Positions 1-7,116 of a stretch of DNA of 64,000 bases are shown piece after piece (positions within the stretch are counted from its first letter, which is position 1; each line of letters begins with the position of its first letter). Position numbers and translations under genes: made by a program. Under the pieces are notes generated by a model that searched no databases, had not been told where the DNA came from, and was given only the letters and a program-made list of their open reading frames with translations. Location of the stretch: NCBI RefSeq assembly GCF_003259845.1, contig NZ_QLMJ01000020.1, positions 124,001-188,000 on the forward strand, read 5' to 3'. This DNA is from Actinoplanes lutulentus (lineage in GTDB: Bacteria; Actinomycetota; Actinomycetes; Mycobacteriales; Micromonosporaceae).

Positions 1-154
1 CGATGTCGCCGGTTCGGCTGGGCATTGAGCGGTTGATCCAGAATGGGCTCGGCCAGGCGACAGGCGCTCGGGCCGTCAAACGGGTACCTTGGTCGCCGGG
101 GATGAGTGCCCAGTAGTCAACGTCGTACCCGACCCAGAACTCGTGGTCAAACAC
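1..154 (-). CDS. Partial hypothetical protein (N-terminal part only)
   Basis: An open frame starts with GTG at 154, two bases after the stop codon of the nuclease-like gene upstream, and runs to the window edge without a stop (51 codons). The residues (VFDHEFWVGYDVDYWALIP at the start) are rich in aromatic and acidic residues and look like real protein. The tight spacing suggests co-transcription with the nuclease-like gene. I do not recognise a family from this fragment. The start could differ, because no strong ribosome-binding site is visible. Confidence 0.45.
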   Translation of the reverse strand, partial: MFDHEFWVGYDVDYWALIPGDQGTRLTARAPVAWPSPFWINRSMPSRTGDI

Positions 155-156
155 GG

Positions 157-816
157 TTACCCGACGTAAACCTGATCGCCCCGGTCTCGAATGGTGCTGA
201 CCTTGTGGGAAACGCCGGCGTTTGTTAGACGGCCCGAGAGTCGCTCGCACATCCGGCGAGCGATCCGCACAACCTGAGCAGTGGTCCGGCCGACTGCCGC
301 ATCACGCACCATCTCGGTGAACGGCACGAACTCGGTGACCTCCTCTACCTCCGCGGCTAAAGCAACCAGCTCATCGAACCGCTTGCCGTCGTCGTCGGCG
401 ACATCGTTCAGGAATCGGTTCCACGCCACCAGCAGGACAGCCTTCCCGCCGGCCGTTCCATGCCACACCCCGCCGCGTTCAGTGATCGGCACCCCAAGCT
501 GGTGCTGCACTTCGGCCGCGAGGGCAGCGGGTAACGGGTCTCGCGTCACAAACACCAACAATCCGTCGCCCGCCGCCGCATCCAGGCGACGCTGAGCCTG
601 ATCCTCCGACGTCAACGCGGAGTCGACCTTCGTCTCGATCACCGCGAGGTGCTGGCCGTTCCGAGACACCTTGAAATCGAAGAACGACCGTTTGCCGGTC
701 ACCGGATCGGCCAGGTACGCCTCGCGCTCGATGAATGATCCGCTCAGACCACGATCGCCGAGTCGCCCCAAGGTCTTCAGAAACGCTGCAGCGATCGCAT
801 GGTCCCCGTCGAGCAC
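157..816 (-). CDS. PD-(D/E)XK nuclease-like protein
   Basis: The 219-residue frame from a GTG start has the signature of a PD-(D/E)XK nuclease fold. An Asp at about residue 47 (FFDFKVS) is followed by a hydrophobic strand ending in E61-T62-K63 (AVIETK). The region after it is helical and unlike restriction enzymes I know by name, so the substrate is unknown. The reading frame stays open upstream to about 903 with protein-like sequence (LRHLIRSSGAPEISTNNAL) but contains no ATG. The true start may therefore lie upstream and may have been removed when an IS701-type element landed around 940. It is probably co-transcribed with the partial gene at 1-154. The family call is moderately sure; the function (defence, repair or mobile-element nuclease) is inference. 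Confidence 0.6.
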   Translation of the reverse strand: MLDGDHAIAAAFLKTLGRLGDRGLSGSFIEREAYLADPVTGKRSFFDFKVSRNGQHLAVIETKVDSALTSEDQAQRRLDAAAGDGLLVFVTRDPLPAALAAEVQHQLGVPITERGGVWHGTAGGKAVLLVAWNRFLNDVADDDGKRFDELVALAAEVEEVTEFVPFTEMVRDAAVGRTTAQVVRIARRMCERLSGRLTNAGVSHKVSTIRDRGDQVYVG

Positions 817-1109
817 AGACTGGAGTGCGTTGTTGGTGGAGATCTCCGGAGCACCGGACGACCGGATCAGATGACGAAGGGCTTGGTATTTCGGCCATCT
901 TGCTCAGTTGCAATGGCAAGCGGTCCAGAGGACGCTGCTAGTACTCCGGCAGGAGATCCGTTCTGAGCTGTGGTGACGGTGTGGTTTGTCCGTGGACAGC
1001 AAGCAGCCACCGTCGAGTCTCAGCGGTTGTGTGGACTACCGAAAACGCGGCGGTGGCTGCCGCCTACAGAGTAGACGCTTAGCGATGGTCTGAGCTGTTC
1101 AGCGACCTG

Positions 1110-1625
1110 ATGGACACGATCGAGGCACGCTTCACCCGGCCTGAGCCCCGGCGCCGGGTCCGCGATTTCGTCGCCGGTTTGTTGGCGCCGCTGCCGGTCA
1201 AGAACTGCTGGACGCTCGCCGAGCACGCCGGCGACGACGGCCCCGGCGGGATGCAGGACCTGATCGGCCGCGCCAGCTGGGACGACGCCTTGGTCCGTGC
1301 TGACGTCCGGGACTTCGTGACGGCCCGGCTCGGGCATCCGGACGGGGTGTTGCTGGTTGACGAGACCGGCGATCTGAAGAAGGGCACCCAGGCTGTCGGG
1401 GTGCAACGGCAGTACTCCGGAACGGCCGGGAAGATCGAGAACTGCCAGCTCGCAGTACATCTGTCCTATGCCTCACCACTCGGGCACACTCTGGTCGACG
1501 TCGCGCTCTACCTGCCGAAATCCTGGACCGATGACCCGCAAAGACGTACGCAAGCAGGGGTCCCTGATTCCGCCGCCTCTTACTCGTGTCCGGAGCGCTC
1601 TGCCGAGCGTTCGGACGCCGGCTGA
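1110..1625 (+). pseudogene. IS701-family transposase, 5' fragment
   Basis: The first ~150 codons match the N-terminal half of IS701-family DDE transposases as I know them: MDTIEARFTRPEPRRRVRDF, then VLLVDETGDLKKG with the first catalytic Asp, the VQRQYSGTAGKIEN block and LYLPKSWTDDPQRR. Family members are roughly 400 residues long. Here recognisable homology stops near 1565 and the frame ends at 1625, so the last two catalytic residues and the right end of the element are missing. The sequence from about 940 to 1109 is probably the left end and leader of the element, although I could not confirm terminal inverted repeats. It cannot encode an active transposase. Confidence 0.8.
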
Positions 1626-1891
1626 CCTCGCCCCAGTTTCAGGAGTTGTCTTGGGCTCGCCTTGTCGGTGGGTCGGTATCCGTGGTTGGAACTGGCGAGC
1701 AGCTCGACGGGCTGATCTCCGCGAGGCGGGTCCCACTGCTTAGCAGTGCCGCACAGTGCTGAGCGCTCGAAGGTGCCGACCACTGCCTAGCGGTTCAACC
1801 GGGGAGCTTGGGCATTCCACCCTTACGGTGGCCTTCCTTGTGCTTGCCTAAGAGGTGAATAAGTGCACGACGACGGCGAAGGCTGAAGACT

Positions 1892-3556
1892 GTGGCCGAG
1901 TCCTTCCGGGATGTCTTGGGGCAGCTTTTTAAAGCTCGTTTCCCTCTGCTTTACATCGAATCTTTCGAGGAGCAGCGGGTTATCGCGGAAGTTACTGCCG
2001 TCGCGTCCGATTCGGCGCAGGTGCGGACTCCGCGGCGTATCGTCACGTGGTCACGGACAGAGGGACTGCGCCCAGCCGAAGGCGCCGACAAATCGGCGAC
2101 GACCGAGGCCGCGCGCGCCCTCGACGTGATCGTGCGACGCGACGAGCCGACGGTGTACATCTTTCGGGACTTGCATGCCGATCTTGGAGATGGGCATCGT
2201 CCACCAAACTCCGACGTTGTGCGCAAGCTGCGTGACGTTGCGGCGGCATTTCGTGTTGGCTCGGTTGCCCGTGTCCTTATCCTGGTGTCCCCGGTACTGC
2301 GGATTCCCCGTGAGCTGGAGAAGGACCTCACTCTGGTGGACTTTCCCCTTCCTGGCGAACGTGACGTCCGGGCGCTGCTGGACCGTATGATCGAAGCCAA
2401 CGCAGGCAGTGGGCGAATCAGAATCGACGTCGATGACCTGGGCAAAGAAAAGCTTGCCAAGGCCGCGTGCGGGCTCACTGTCAGCGAGGCGGAGAATGCC
2501 TTCGCGCGAGCTATGGTGAACGATGGCGTACTGAATGACGACGACCTCGACGTCATCTTGGAAGAGAAGCGGCAGACGATCCGCAAGTCCGGATTACTTG
2601 AGTTCGTTCATGTCGACACGAATTTGTCCTTTGTCGGCGGGCTTGAGAATTTGAAGCGGTGGCTGGACCGGCGCAAAAATTCGTGGCTGGCGGAGGCTGC
2701 AGCGTACGGACTGCCGGCTCCGAAGGGAGTCCTAATTACCGGCATCCCTGGCTGCGGGAAGTCGCTGACCGCAAAGGCGGTCGCTGCCGCTTGGGGTCTT
2801 CCGTTGCTCAGGATGGACATTGGCCGGATGTTCGCAGGAATTGTGGGATCGAGCGAGGAGAACATGCGGGCTGGCATCCGCATCGCGGAGGCCACTGCGC
2901 CATGTGTGCTCTGGATCGACGAGATTGAGAAGGGCTTCGCAGGGGCTGTGAGCGGCGGGGGAGACTCCGGCACATCGGCAAGGGTCTTCGGCTCCTTTTT
3001 GACTTGGATGCAGGAGAAGACCCAGCCGGTTTTCGTGATCGCCACGGCTAATAACATCGATCGCCTGCCGCCTGAGTTCCTGCGCAAGGGCAGGTTCGAC
3101 GAAATCTTCTTCGTCGATTTGCCGACGCTGCTGGAGCGCGTACCGATCTGGCGGATGCAGCTTCAACGTCGCGCTGCTCATCTGGTTTCCGACGAGGAAT
3201 TCGTCACCCGGTTGGGCCAGCTGAGCGAGGGATACTCGGGCGCCGAGATCGAGCAGGCAGTCATCGGGGCATTGTTCGACGCGTACGCGGAGCGCCGCGC
3301 TCTGCAACCCGAAGATCTCTTTCGGGCGCTGACCACGATGGTTCCGCTGAGCGTGACTCAGTCCGAACAGATCACGGCAATACGGGAGTGGGCCGACGTC
3401 CGGGCGGTAGCCGCGACAGCGCCGGAAGACCGGGCTGGGTACACCGCAACCGGCGACGGATTCCTGCCAGGAACGCCGATAGATACCAGCAATTGGCCTG
3501 CCGGGACCGACCCGTCGATCGCGGCTGCACGCGGGGGCCGCACCGTTGACTTTTGA
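1892..3556 (+). CDS. Ycf46-like AAA+ ATPase
   Basis: This 554-residue protein starts with GTG. An N-terminal domain (about 1-220, LGQLFKARFPLLYIESFEEQR) has the look of Ycf46-type AAA proteins of cyanobacteria and plastids. It is followed by a full AAA+ module: Walker A GIPGCGKS at about 284-291, Walker B LWIDEIEK at about 339-346, a sensor-1 segment (VIATANN) and an Arg-finger-like stretch (FLRKGRFDEIFF). A C-terminal lid (SEGYSGAEIEQAV) and a Pro/Gly-rich tail complete it. It should act as an ATP-driven remodelling ring. Its substrate is unknown, but being first in an operon with DUF1257, DUF2997 and a radical SAM protein suggests it serves a metal- or radical-dependent assembly process. 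The next gene follows after only six bases. Confidence 0.88.
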   Translation: MAESFRDVLGQLFKARFPLLYIESFEEQRVIAEVTAVASDSAQVRTPRRIVTWSRTEGLRPAEGADKSATTEAARALDVIVRRDEPTVYIFRDLHADLGDGHRPPNSDVVRKLRDVAAAFRVGSVARVLILVSPVLRIPRELEKDLTLVDFPLPGERDVRALLDRMIEANAGSGRIRIDVDDLGKEKLAKAACGLTVSEAENAFARAMVNDGVLNDDDLDVILEEKRQTIRKSGLLEFVHVDTNLSFVGGLENLKRWLDRRKNSWLAEAAAYGLPAPKGVLITGIPGCGKSLTAKAVAAAWGLPLLRMDIGRMFAGIVGSSEENMRAGIRIAEATAPCVLWIDEIEKGFAGAVSGGGDSGTSARVFGSFLTWMQEKTQPVFVIATANNIDRLPPEFLRKGRFDEIFFVDLPTLLERVPIWRMQLQRRAAHLVSDEEFVTRLGQLSEGYSGAEIEQAVIGALFDAYAERRALQPEDLFRALTTMVPLSVTQSEQITAIREWADVRAVAATAPEDRAGYTATGDGFLPGTPIDTSNWPAGTDPSIAAARGGRTVDF

Positions 3557-3562
3557 GGGCGT

Positions 3563-4015
3563 ATGAGCATTTCGATCATTCTGGTCCCGCTTGCTGTTGC
3601 CGCAGTAGCCGCGTGGGAGGGCACCCGACGCGACGGCAGTGTTACGGGGCAACGGGCATGCCAGGTGGGTACCCGGATGCGGGACGCAGAACTACTGCTC
3701 GCCGCTCTGCAAGACACATCCGCCAACACCAGCCGCCACGAGTTGGACTTGGTCGCCGACTGGCAAGGTGTCCGAGCCGTCTTCAGTCGAGGGGAGGACG
3801 GCATTTGGACCGCTCATCTGACCGGGCAAGTGGACGAGGAGCGGGCTCTTGGGATCGTGCGCGAGGTGGACCGGGCGTACGGAAGGCAAGTGCAGCAGAC
3901 AATCATCCGTCGGCTCCATGACCAGGCGCCCGCCGCCGGGATGCGTCTGGAGTCGCAAACAGTTGAGGAAGACATGAGTGTCACCATGGTCCTCGCCGTC
4001 GGCAACGGCAGGTGA
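3563..4015 (+). CDS. DUF1257 family protein with N-terminal hydrophobic segment
   Basis: The 150-residue product shows the pattern I associate with DUF1257 (Ycf35-like) proteins: an early T-x-M-R-D-A-E-L-L-L-A-A-L element, a central L-V-A-D-W-x-G-V motif, a Y-x-R-Q-x-x-x-x-x-I element and a closing strand (MSVTMVLAV). Residues 3-18 are strongly hydrophobic, which could anchor the protein in the membrane; I do not recall that as typical of the family. The ATG at 3563 is preceded by GAGGGCG. The stop overlaps the next start (GTGA), so translation is coupled. The biochemical role is not known. Co-occurrence with Ycf46-like ATPases and DUF2997 is a recurring arrangement. Confidence 0.8.
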   Translation: MSISIILVPLAVAAVAAWEGTRRDGSVTGQRACQVGTRMRDAELLLAALQDTSANTSRHELDLVADWQGVRAVFSRGEDGIWTAHLTGQVDEERALGIVREVDRAYGRQVQQTIIRRLHDQAPAAGMRLESQTVEEDMSVTMVLAVGNGR

Positions 4016-4230
4016 CCATGATCCGGCGAATTGTCGTCAATGTACGCCCGGACGGCACCGTCAGCGCCGAAACCCAGGGGATTACCGGTGTCGACTGCCT
4101 GGAATACATCGAAATGTTGGAAAAGCTGCTGCTAGCCAAGACTGTTGAGAGTCACTACACCAGTGATTTTCATCAGACGGAAGAATCTGATTATCACAGC
4201 CAGACGGCGCAGGGAATCGAAGGTGTCTGA
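4012..4230 (+). CDS. DUF2997 family small protein
   Basis: This 72-residue protein begins with the family pattern (MIRRIVVNVRPDGTVSAETQG), then GVDCLEYIEMLEKLL. That fits DUF2997: a short beta hairpin, a conserved G-x-x-C/G-L turn and one helix. It starts at a GTG that overlaps the DUF1257 stop by four bases; an ATG two codons later at 4018 is an alternative. A single Cys lies in the turn. Its stop overlaps the GTG start of the next gene (GTGTCTGA). DUF2997 proteins are usually found beside DUF1257 proteins, so the two probably act as partners. The molecular role is unknown. Confidence 0.82.
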   Translation: MTMIRRIVVNVRPDGTVSAETQGITGVDCLEYIEMLEKLLLAKTVESHYTSDFHQTEESDYHSQTAQGIEGV

Positions 4231-4939
4231 CCGTCCGTCCTCGCCGAGTCCGCTCGCCAGTAGCCGCTGGCGGTGGCGTAATAGCCTCTGGCTGCTCCCC
4301 ACCCTTGTTTGCTTCGGTCTTATGACATGGTCGGCATTCCTCTATATCGGCGTCCGAGCACGCAAGGCCTACTGGATCGGCGTGGGGGCCGTGTATCTTC
4401 TAGCGACGGTCGCCTACTTCGTGCTTATCGAGACGACGAAAAACGAGGAGGGGAAGTCGTCGGAATGGGTCGGCGGGTTGGCCGCTGCAATCTGGATCGC
4501 CGGCATGGTGCATGCGATCCTGGTCAATCGGAGTTGGTTGCGGTGGCTCGCCGTCAACAACTCACCGTGGTATGTCCGGCCGCTGCAATCAATGCCGGTG
4601 CATGCCCCGCTCCCGGACCAGATCCACGATATGGGCGTCGGACAGCAGCAGTTCTACGGCTCGAGCCACCCGACCGCGCCGCCGCCGACCGCCGTATCGT
4701 TGGACGTGGCGCGGGCTAGTGCCGAGCAGCTCAGCGTGCTACCCGGATTTGACCTCGCCCGAGGCCGACGTGTCGTGGCCGAACGGAGTTCTCAAGGTGG
4801 CTTCCGGACGGTGGAGGACTTCATAGCCGCTGCAAGCCTGGCACCGCATGAATACGTCCGTATCCGTGGATTGGTTACCTGCTCTCCCCCCGAGCAGAAG
4901 CCAGGCGGAAACACAACTGACCGGATCCTCGACTTCTAG
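4223..4939 (+). CDS. Membrane protein with C-terminal helix-hairpin-helix domain
   Basis: I chose the GTG at 4223, which overlaps the DUF2997 stop, over an ATG further upstream. It gives 238 residues and removes a basic, non-protein-like leader. The N-terminal half has about three membrane spans (LWLLPTLVCFGLMTWSAFL, AVYLLATVAYFVLI, GLAAAIWIAGMVHAIL). The C-terminal region (about 165-225) reads SAEQLSVLPGFDLARGRRVV ... GGFRTVEDFI, a ComEA-like helix-hairpin-helix with its Leu-Pro-Gly turn. Helix-hairpin-helix domains usually bind DNA or act as protein docking modules. Here the domain would face the cytoplasm. Its position inside the Ycf46/DUF1257/DUF2997 operon suggests it is the membrane scaffold of that system (inference). 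Confidence 0.72.
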   Translation: MSDRPSSPSPLASSRWRWRNSLWLLPTLVCFGLMTWSAFLYIGVRARKAYWIGVGAVYLLATVAYFVLIETTKNEEGKSSEWVGGLAAAIWIAGMVHAILVNRSWLRWLAVNNSPWYVRPLQSMPVHAPLPDQIHDMGVGQQQFYGSSHPTAPPPTAVSLDVARASAEQLSVLPGFDLARGRRVVAERSSQGGFRTVEDFIAAASLAPHEYVRIRGLVTCSPPEQKPGGNTTDRILDF

Positions 4940-4949
4940 GAGCAACCTC

Positions 4950-5579
4950 GTGTCCGCGACCGTCGTCATCGGACGGGTTTTGGCCTCGACCGACGCCGAG
5001 GGGCCTGGCTGCCGAACCGCAATCTGGGTTCAGGGCTGCAGCATCCGCTGTTCCGGCTGCTTCAATCCTCATTTCTGGTCGCTCAGCGGTGGAGCCACGA
5101 CAACGGTGCGGGAGCTCCTTGGCATCGTCAAAAAGGCAGGCACCGAGGGCATCACCCTCCTCGGCGGGGAGCCGTTCGATCAGGCGGAGCCACTCAGCGA
5201 GTTTGCCGCCGGCGTTCGGGCAGCCGGTGGGTCGGTCATGACCTTCACGGGTTACACGCTGGCTCACTTGCGGGCTGCGGGCGATGACTCTATACCGGGG
5301 GCAGCAGCTTTGCTCGCCGCGACGGACCTCCTGCTCGACGGGCCGTTCCTTCGCCACCAGATCGACCGGTCCCGGCCATGGCTGGGCTCAACGAACCAAG
5401 GCGTTCATTTCCTTACCGACCGGTACGCATACCTTCGCAATCAACTTGCGAGCGAGCGGGACCGCATTGAAGTAAGGATTGGCCCACAGGGAAGCGTGGA
5501 GATCAACGGATGGACGGACATCGAAGCGCTTGACACACTCCTGGCCGGTGTGGTAGAGCGTGTCACGCCGGGCCGGTAA
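4950..5579 (+). CDS. NrdG/PFL-activase-like radical SAM 4Fe-4S protein
   Basis: The GTG at 4950, with AGGAG eight bases upstream, gives 209 residues. The cluster motif C30-x3-C34-x2-C37 (GCSIRCSGCFN) sits where glycyl-radical-activating enzymes and NrdG carry theirs. A glycine-rich SAM-contact strand follows (GITLLGGEPFDQ), and then a short partial barrel (TFTGYTLAHL, LLLDGPF). The length fits the small activase subclass. No glycyl-radical enzyme such as NrdD or PFL is encoded nearby, so the substrate is unlikely to be the classical one. It is the last gene of the operon. It may activate or modify a component of that operon, or donate an Fe-S cluster. Confidence 0.82.
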   Translation: MSATVVIGRVLASTDAEGPGCRTAIWVQGCSIRCSGCFNPHFWSLSGGATTTVRELLGIVKKAGTEGITLLGGEPFDQAEPLSEFAAGVRAAGGSVMTFTGYTLAHLRAAGDDSIPGAAALLAATDLLLDGPFLRHQIDRSRPWLGSTNQGVHFLTDRYAYLRNQLASERDRIEVRIGPQGSVEINGWTDIEALDTLLAGVVERVTPGR

Positions 5580-6320
5580 CGGACAGGTACGCCAGCATTC
5601 CGACGGTGCTGGCGATGAACGGAGTGCCTAGAGGCAGCCGGCTCCGGCCGGAGCCGGAGATACGCAGGACGACGGCGTTAATGACCGCCAGAATCCCGCC
5701 CAGAAGTAGCGTGGTGACCATTACACCCCAACCCCGCCAACCAATCAAACCGCCAACGCTTAACACAAGTTTTATGGAACCTCCGCCGATTTTTAGGCGT
5801 AGAACACGATCAAGGCTGAGAAACAGTAGGTAAGCAGCAGCTGCTGCGAGCAGGGATCTGATCCACGCCCTCCAATCGCCACTCACGGCGGCGGCGCCTC
5901 CGAGTAGGACGAATACGCCACCGGCCGCAGCGTGGGTCAACTGGTTTGGGAGGCGCCCCGTACTCAGATTGATGAACGCCAGCGGAATGGCGCAGAGAAC
6001 CCACCACACGGCAGCCGCGGCCCCGAGAAAATGCGGACTCGCCTCTGCGGCGGCCAGCGCTGCGGGCACGTGCAGACCTCGACGATGCCAGCAGCGGCAC
6101 CAAGGCGATGACCGCACTGGCCACACCGGCCGACCGGGGACAACGCCCTCCATGCCGCGCCGCCCGGGGCCACATGTTCGCCACAGCCTACGCATTTGCC
6201 CCCGGGTGAAGTGAACCTGATGATCAGATAGCGGATGGTCGGAGTGACCAGCAACAGCCACAGCCACCGCAAGGACGAGTTTTTCGGCGCCGCATGCGAG
6301 GCGTTAGCATCGATCGTCAT
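5563..6320 (-). pseudogene. Decayed prepilin-peptidase-like (A24) protein
   Basis: The frame starting at 6320 encodes an N-terminal Cys4 zinc module (CVGCGEH ... CGQCGH) after a hydrophobic segment, as in bacterial prepilin peptidases. It loses the pattern near 6070, where the family-like continuation (AALAAAEASPHFLGAA) moves to another frame that runs to 5563, so at least one frameshift is present. The peptidase half is also altered. The first Asp motif reads INLSTGRLPNQL (Asp replaced by Asn). The second, normally GxGD-x-K, reads GGGSIKL (Asp replaced by Ser). Both catalytic aspartates are therefore absent. It overlaps the 3' end of the radical SAM gene convergently by 17 bases. A sequencing error could explain the frameshift but not the missing residues. 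Confidence 0.68.
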
Positions 6321-7116
6321 CGTACCCTCTCGCAGTGCATGGCTGGCAGTAAAGGCCGTCTCTGGCTAAGCTAGTAAGCATTTCCGACCGCAGTTGAGTC
6401 TGCCTCCAATTTGGTGTTGGCATCAGATGCGTTTGCGTCGAGGAATTGGAGGGCTCGCACCACATCTGCGGTTATAATATTGTGGAGCCATCGACTACTC
6501 ATCACGTCTTCAACGGAGACCGGTGGAGGCCTGGCCCATGCCTCGGACTACCTATAGTCTCACTCCATCGCTGACGCCTACCTAGTGTAGTCGTATCTTA
6601 CGTTAGCCGCAGCGAATGCGAGACTTCCGGAGTGGGTTGGCTCTGGTCTTATTACGCATCAATTTCAGATGCGATCGACATCGCCGGAACACAAAACAAC
6701 TGCTCGCACCCATTGCCAGAGCGCGGTTATGGCGTGCGGACCGGTCCCAATGTAGTCGGCAGATTTCTATATCCGATTTTGCAATGGTTGGCTCCGGGCG
6801 TTCCTAAAGTGACGGGGTATGGGCCGGCGCGCTGACGATTGGGGGCACTGCGTGGGGTAAACCGGCATGGTTCGGTGTTGGTGGGCGGCATGAGTGCTGC
6901 CCGTGGTCGTAGTCGCCCGCCGCCAGCGGGCCCAGCCCGGCAGCCCGTCGATCGTCGATCGTCGACGAGCACTACCCACCGCAGACCGGTCCGCGGCCGT
7001 TTCACCGGTGAGCGGAGGATCGGCGCCGAGTATGCGCCGACGGTGACGGGTGCTGGTGTTCGGGCTCCGCAACCTCCGCATCCGTTCGGGCGGCGTTGTC
7101 CGGCGATACTGAGGGT
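6321..7116. other. Intergenic stretch with no confident gene
   Basis: This stretch is less GC-rich than its surroundings, especially 6330-6700. It includes a TATAAT hexamer at 6473-6478 but no well-spaced -35 box. A 67-codon frame from a GTG at 6632 (ending FLYPILQWLAPGVPKVTGYG) has some protein-like character, but no good ribosome-binding site and no family that I recognise. I see no RNA gene. It may be residue from an element boundary. Confidence 0.3.

Noticed and set aside
6473..6478. A perfect TATAAT hexamer
   Set aside because: The nearest TTGGAG lies 21 bases upstream, too far for a standard promoter, and no supported gene starts within 600 bases.
6616..6835. Two overlapping short forward frames in the gene-poor stretch
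   Set aside because: One is Arg-rich with no family. The other (from GTG 6632) looks somewhat protein-like but has no ribosome-binding site and no recognisable homologue.
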